Positions 59,208 to 64,000 of a stretch of DNA of 64,000 nucleotides are shown here, piece after piece. The first letter of the stretch is position 1; every line of letters begins with the position of its first letter. Source of the DNA: Antedon bifida. Lineage: Eukaryota; Echinodermata; Crinoidea; Comatulida; Antedonidae. The DNA is taken from positions 22,120,717 to 22,184,716 of the forward strand of contig OY727098.1 in assembly GCA_963402885.1 (NCBI GenBank). The letters are read 5' to 3'. A program made the position numbers and the translations under genes. Below the pieces are notes generated by a model. That model had not been told where the DNA came from. It was given only the letters and a program-made list of their open reading frames with translations, and did no database searches.

Positions 59208-61314
59208 ATGAATCAAAATACTGAAGTGGACTTGTACAAGGTCAAGCCGGATGATGTTGATGGTCTAACACCAACATTCCGAACGTAAGAATTTGGTTAT
59301 ATAAAACAAACTTTATAATTCAATATTTGAACTTTTTTATCTTTTCTCAGAGATCTTCTAAATGTTTATTATTATAATCGTAATTTTCTAGGAATGTATT
59401 GAAAAAGTTCTAAATTATAACAATACCGCTAAAATAATTGTGTTTCTCCATTTCATGAAAGCAGTATGGTTCTTGAAAACCAAACAAAGAAGCAGAAAAA
59501 ATGGATCGAAAAAATTCAGACGAACCCCTGGAAATTTGAATATAATATGGAGAAAAAAGGACGAGCATTTATCTTCAACAACATAATATTTGACATGGAA
59601 GCAACCGGAATGCGAGATCGAAATGGCGCAGACAATGATGCTGACGGTCTTTTCGATGCCTTCAGGAAAATCAACTTTAAAGTCAGTACCCATCTCAATT
59701 GTACTGTGGAAACAACTAATCGCATCTTAGAACAAGGTTTGTATACATCCATTTGCTGATTTATGTTATTGAATAGGTTATATTTACTTCTTCTTACTCT
59801 AACTTCTTCTTACTCATTTCCAGCTCTGGATAATTACTATTTCATTATTAATATTTTTTATTTAATTATTTAAGTTATTTGTTTATAATGTGTATCCTAT
59901 TATGTATTGTCTATTATAAGGTATATGTATTACATTGATTGTTATTGTTGTAGTGTACACACAATCATTGTATAATTATTGTTAACCACCACATTCTCTC
60001 GGACGATACCTTCAGTCACATACCACCACACGCCAGTCTTACACAGCTAATGCTATTGGATAACGTTAAAGGCTCTTCCTTGTAATATGTGTGGTAGGCC
60101 TGTGTCTCTCCATTTGAGTCTAGTATTCTTTGTTGGCATTCACACACAATTTTGATTTAAATTGATTTGATTAAATATTTCACTGAAGTAGGCCTATATA
60201 TAAATATTTATTTACATTAAGTGGTATTTATTTTAGGCTATATAAAAAAACATTAAATGTGTTTCCCTTAGTCAAATGTGAATGGTACGTCCAACTGATG
60301 GTGTCACAGTGATGTGCAGGGTCTTGATATACAGTAATTGTATAGACCTACATTATTGTTAATGATATGGTAACTTATTATCGTTTATTTTATTTAGCTG
60401 CTCGAGTTGATTATTCACAATTCTCCTGTTTGGTTATTGTATTTATGAGTCATGGTGATGACGGCGTTCTCTACGCTACTGACGGCCATTTCCCTATTGG
60501 CAATTTGACAGCTCCATTTAAGGGCAACGCATGTCCATCTCTTGTGGGGAAACCTAAACTGTTTTTTATACAGGTAATTTCTATCATTATGGTATGTTAA
60601 GCTCTGTCTACACTATCAAACTTTATGTGACACAAAAAATGTGATGTGCCCATGGACATGATGATGTCATATCACATCCACATTTAAGCATATCACTACC
60701 ATATTTGGGCACATCACATTTTTTGTCCCATAAAGTTTGATAGTGTAGACAGGGCTTAATAGTTATTACAGTAATTAAAGCAATTTGTTCTTTGGTCTTA
60801 TAATAAGACCTTTATTGCCGAGTAATAAGTAATATTCTTTAATGTAGGCTTGTCGAGGACAACGATTTGACGAACCAGTTGAGATTGATGATGCCGAAGA
60901 TGAGCCAGATTCTAGGCCCCAAGAACCACGGCAGAGAATTCCAGCAGAAGCTGATGTTCTGCTTGCATACGCCTGCCCACCAAGTAAGTACAGTATTATA
61001 TCAATGTTTCAATATAATATATACAACCCATAACTTCAATTCAGTAATGTTTTCTTCATTTTGTTTTTCTCCACACAGACTATTACTCATTTAGGAGCAC
61101 GGTGGACGGAGCATGGTTTATTGAAGCACTGGAATTTGTTTTAAAAACATATGCACCAGACGGACTTGACATTCACCAGATACTCACAAGAGTATCTCAC
61201 CTTGTTGCCTATGAATACGAATCGAGAACCGACCGTAAAGAAACATCGGGGAAAAAACAAGTGCCATACATCGTTTCCACGCTTACTAAAACAATGTATT
61301 TAAAAAGTTCATAA
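59208..61314 (+). CDS. Executioner-type caspase (caspase-3/7-like)
   Basis: Cysteine protease that cleaves after aspartate during apoptosis. Six coding exons join in phase: 59208-59284, 59465-59736, 60398-60573, 60848-60983 and 61079-61314 cover the gene as five visible coding blocks, total 298 residues, close to human caspase-7 (303) and caspase-3 (277). There is only a short N-terminal prodomain without CARD or DED, which marks an executioner. The large subunit has TGMRDRNGADNDADGL (substrate-pocket arginine), catalytic His135 in MSHGDDG and catalytic Cys177 in QACRG. The linker (about 180-215) is very acidic and offers EIDD and DEPD as possible processing sites. The small subunit starts around ADVLLAYACPP, with YYSFRSTVDGAWFIEAL carrying the second pocket arginine (Arg226). 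The intron at 60574-60847 splits QACRG between Q and A. All key residues are present, so an active enzyme is expected. Orthology to caspase-3, -6 or -7 is not resolved. Confidence 0.92.
60597..60759. mobile_element. MITE family B with perfect TTAA duplication, in a caspase intron
   Basis: TTAA at 60597-60600 and 60756-60759 flank a 155-bp element with inverted repeats of about 50 bp: GCTCTGTCTACACTATCAAA on the left against TTTGATAGTGTAGACAGGGC on the right, extending through ACAAAAAATGTGATGTGCCC. The arms differ by only a few bases, so insertion is fairly recent. It encodes nothing. A fragment of the same end lies at 6111-6135. TTAA sites suggest a piggyBac- or Kolobok-type source. Confidence 0.9.
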
Positions 61315-61319
61315 GATAG

Positions 61320-62390
61320 ATTATAAGGAATTTATTTTGTAAGGCTTAACCGGCCATATCAGAGTTATAATATAACATTATTTATTTTTCAATGAGGTTC
61401 TTTATAACGAAGACATGCTAATTGTGGTTTGAAAGCAATTTGAAGATGTTTGATTTGTTTTACAGTGTAAATTTGGGCGAATGAAAAATAAAAGACAATA
61501 GGCCTACCATAGGGTATATAAGTAGGCCTATGTCATGTCACTGAATTTACATATTTAAAGTGTTGGTTGTTAAATGGTGACTTGACATTTCATAAGTACG
61601 GTATCTACGAACTTACTTTTTTCTCTAGATTTATTTTTTTTATTAAAGTCAATATAACTTATTATCCCCATCATACCACGGGGTAAGACCAAACGAAGTA
61701 AGAGGTTATGTTCTAAATGTTTTTACCTTAAAATACAATTTAGGCGGTAATTATAACATAAATAATATTGTTTCTTAACGATATTAAAACTCTTGGTTGA
61801 ATATATCTTTTGGGACATTTTGTCCAAAAATTAAATGTGTACATCTTGTATGTTACTTTTTGAAAACCGTTGATTATCGTTTCAGGATAGTATCATCATC
61901 AGAATCCTTATATGAAATCCCGAAAATCGAACGGGATATTTGGTATAGATGAAAGTTCATCTCGATTGCCAGCTATTTCGATAAATCCCGTCCCGGAGAG
62001 TCCTGCATAACAACAAAATAAACCCCGTTTTCGAGAAATTTTGAGAAAAAAATCATCACCATTATCATCACCGCCCCGTTTAATACAATACATGATCATT
62101 GTATTACGCCTATAGTGTTACGGTGAATGTATTTGGGAGCTTGAGTTTTATTTATATAAAATTATTTTAGGCCATAGGCCTAAAAGAGATAAAGAAGAAT
62201 GTGATATAATAATTAGGTACATATTTTGAACGAAATTAAATAGGCAGGCAAACTCTTATTAAAATATTATTTATCTATATATTTAGTTTCCCCTTCAAAA
62301 CAAAAATTACAAATGCAATTTCCCGATACCTACGTATATTCCGAACTTTCTGTTTAATAATAATCCGGAACCCGAAACACAGTTGACTCA
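61320..62390. other. Caspase 3' region and intergenic DNA
   Basis: A canonical AATAAA at 61487-61492, 173 nt after the caspase stop, is the likely poly(A) signal. Beyond it I see no gene. TAGGCCTA occurs at about 61499, 61522 and 62175. Confidence 0.5.
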
Positions 62391-62391
62391 T

Positions 62392-62540
62392 TAGGCGCGC
62401 CATAGCTGCGACCGGGCGTCGTTTGTTGTGTTGTCGTGACGTGACGTGTATGGGATGCTGCAGCGCATGTGTGAATCGCCAGTTCCAATTCCAGGTGGTT
62501 TAGAGGGTCACTGTACTGTGTAGGCCTAGTGTGTTAGCAG
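62392..62540 (+). promoter_or_regulatory. Candidate COX18 promoter and non-coding first exon
   Basis: A short CpG-rich island (GGCGCGCC, GACCGGGCGTCG) holds TGACGTGACGTG, a CRE/ATF-like double site. A possible donor follows (TTCCAG then GTGGTT near 62508). The COX18 coding exon begins with an acceptor at 63471, so a 5' non-coding exon upstream is required. This is the only GC-rich candidate between the two genes. Confidence 0.45.
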
Positions 62541-63470
62541 ATTTTGACCCACTAAAGACCACGCATGTATGTACAGTGTGTTTTATTAAGCAAAAATAAT
62601 AGCTAGGCCTAGGCTTAGACTTAAAGTGTGCCAAGTGGGACTGGCCTAGCTAGGCTATCGATTGTGTCAGACGATCGGGTCCAGAATCGTGTGGACGTTG
62701 GCCTTCTTCTGGCCCAAATTGAGGATGTTCTGGTCCCAACATACAGTAGTAAATTTATTATATTATTGTGAAATTATGTTTGTTTAAATTTAAAATTATA
62801 ATCAGGCCTGGCCCTAGGCATTAATAAATATATTTACTGAATCTAGAAACCTCTGTCATCACACTGCCTTCATATGCAAATGAACATAAATATGCAAATT
62901 AGCTAAAAAAACTCCCACGTTTTCATATCTCATCATAAACTAATAGCCCATTCATTACAATTTTTGTGGCAAATCCTATGTTTTCATACCTATGATGGAC
63001 TTGTAGCATTTCCGGTGAAAATCAGTTGAAAACGCAATTTATGTCACGCTTGAGTAATTTTTGTCCAAAAATTAATTTTCTTGAAATTTAGGTTCTAGAT
63101 AGCGGTATTTTATTTTGGGAGTGTGCAATGTTATCTTCACCTAACTCTCTCAGCCTATCAATGGTTGAGACTGAGGAATATAGACGTTTAGACAAATGTT
63201 AACTCTAAAAATATCATCACCCGCTCGATCATAAAAAAATAAATACAATAAAATGAAGAAAGTAGTATACAAATATCTATGATTTAACATGCATTCTTTT
63301 GTTGTATAGTGTAACAATACAGTACGTAAAATGTGTGACGTGACATTAAATGATCCCATCTAAATCTGCCCCTGTTTTTCTGAAAATTTGTTTAAGGTTT
63401 ATCAACCAGTTGCTCTTTGTAAATCTTTTTGAAATTGCTGAATATTACATTTTAAATTTGTTTTCTTACA
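62541..63470. other. Probable COX18 first intron, nothing else seen
   Basis: AT-rich. Two ATGCAAAT octamers lie 18 bp apart at 62874-62881 and 62892-62899. No open frame of interest. Confidence 0.4.
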
Positions 63471-63517
63471 GAGTACATACAGTAAAATCATAGAGAAAGT
63501 TTAGAATATCATTGTGT

Positions 63518-64000
63518 ATGATGTTGAGGTCTTGTTCATCACAAATAATTCTACCAAGGTCCTTTTTGTTCAAAAACAATTTTAATATTTCTAAATATCG
63601 AATACAAGCTACAAACATTTCTAGTCTTGTATCAAAACGTTCAATTGTATGCATCAGAAATGAATTTAAGCATACAAAACATTTATGCACATCAAATAGT
63701 TACATGGTTAAAAGGAGCAATTCATCAGAGGCTTCAAAAAGTGTATACGAACATATTTTGGCTTCCGAACCAATTCATTTTGCTCAGAGTGTGTTAGAGT
63801 ATGGGCATACAATCACAGGGCTTCCATGGTGGGCCAGTATTGCTGTGACAACAGTCGCATTAAGAGCCTTGCTAACACTACCACTTGCAATATATTCTCA
63901 AAAAATTCAAGTAAGGATAGAAAACTTACATCCAGAGATTTTACACAATGCAAGGGTAATGTTCCAGCAGAGGTTTGCTTCACAAGCTACACAAGAAAAG
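63518..64000 (+). CDS. COX18: COX18, mitochondrial membrane insertase (partial, cut by window end)
   Basis: COX18 is an Oxa1/YidC-family protein of the mitochondrial inner membrane that exports the C-terminal tail of COX2 during cytochrome c oxidase assembly (family knowledge). The exon starts at the acceptor TTTTCTTACAG (ends 63471). The first ATG at 63518 is preceded by an in-frame TAG at 63491, which fixes the start, and a second ATG follows directly. The 161 residues visible begin with a mitochondrial-type presequence rich in Arg, Lys, Ser and lacking acids for about 50 residues (MMLRSCSSQIILPRSFLFKN). Then comes the family start: EPIHFAQSVLEYGHTITGLP, followed by WWASIAVTTVALRALLTLPL, which is the first insertase membrane helix with the arginine that faces the substrate groove, and IENLHPEI. 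The remaining helices lie beyond the window. Confidence 0.92.
   Translation, partial: MMLRSCSSQIILPRSFLFKNNFNISKYRIQATNISSLVSKRSIVCIRNEFKHTKHLCTSNSYMVKRSNSSEASKSVYEHILASEPIHFAQSVLEYGHTITGLPWWASIAVTTVALRALLTLPLAIYSQKIQVRIENLHPEILHNARVMFQQRFASQATQEK

Noticed and set aside
59415-59752. Minus-strand open frames of 78-92 codons over the second caspase exon
   Set aside because: Shadows of the caspase coding frame.
62874-62899. Two ATGCAAAT octamers as a POU-factor enhancer of COX18
   Set aside because: Two 8-mers in AT-rich DNA are weak evidence, and the stretch resembles repeat sequence. Mentioned only in passing.

Overview
This is a 64 kb piece of an animal nuclear genome. It is AT-rich, its genes are split into many short exons with GT-AG introns, and it is littered with small dead transposons. 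The five gene loci are ordinary metazoan genes: TMA16, synaptotagmin-15, a short unrecognised gene, an executioner caspase and COX18. The protein sequences look like an invertebrate deuterostome. My best guess is an echinoderm, but the window cannot prove that.

Layout. 1-1010 holds a broken Ty3/Gypsy pol fossil on the minus strand. 1194-5951 is the 3' part of TMA16 (+); its start exon lies left of the window. 6.1-40.5 kb is a gene desert of about 34 kb. It holds fragments of LINE retrotransposons, several families of small inverted-repeat elements (two with intact TTAA target duplications), Helentron-like short elements with a (GTCG)n core, two hammerhead-ribozyme-like cores, a tRNA-derived SINE and several palindromes. 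40510-50255 is a complete synaptotagmin-15 gene (+, 8 coding exons, 493 aa) that starts with a 10-nt coding microexon and has a LINE in one intron. 53497-55697 is a minus-strand gene I do not recognise. Its last exon is clear, but its upstream exons are only tentative. 59208-61314 is an executioner-type caspase (+, 6 coding exons, 298 aa) with an inverted-repeat element in one intron. 63518-64000 is the first coding exon of COX18 (+), cut by the window end.

The genes do not form an operon or a single pathway. TMA16 acts in 60S ribosome assembly, SYT15 in membrane traffic, the caspase in apoptosis and COX18 in mitochondrial inner-membrane insertion. The most striking unexplained pattern is the 8-bp palindrome TAGGCCTA. 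I counted more than 30 exact copies by eye where base composition predicts about one. I found no intact mobile element, no CRISPR array, no rRNA and no convincing functional tRNA. All exon borders were read by eye from splice sites and reading phase.
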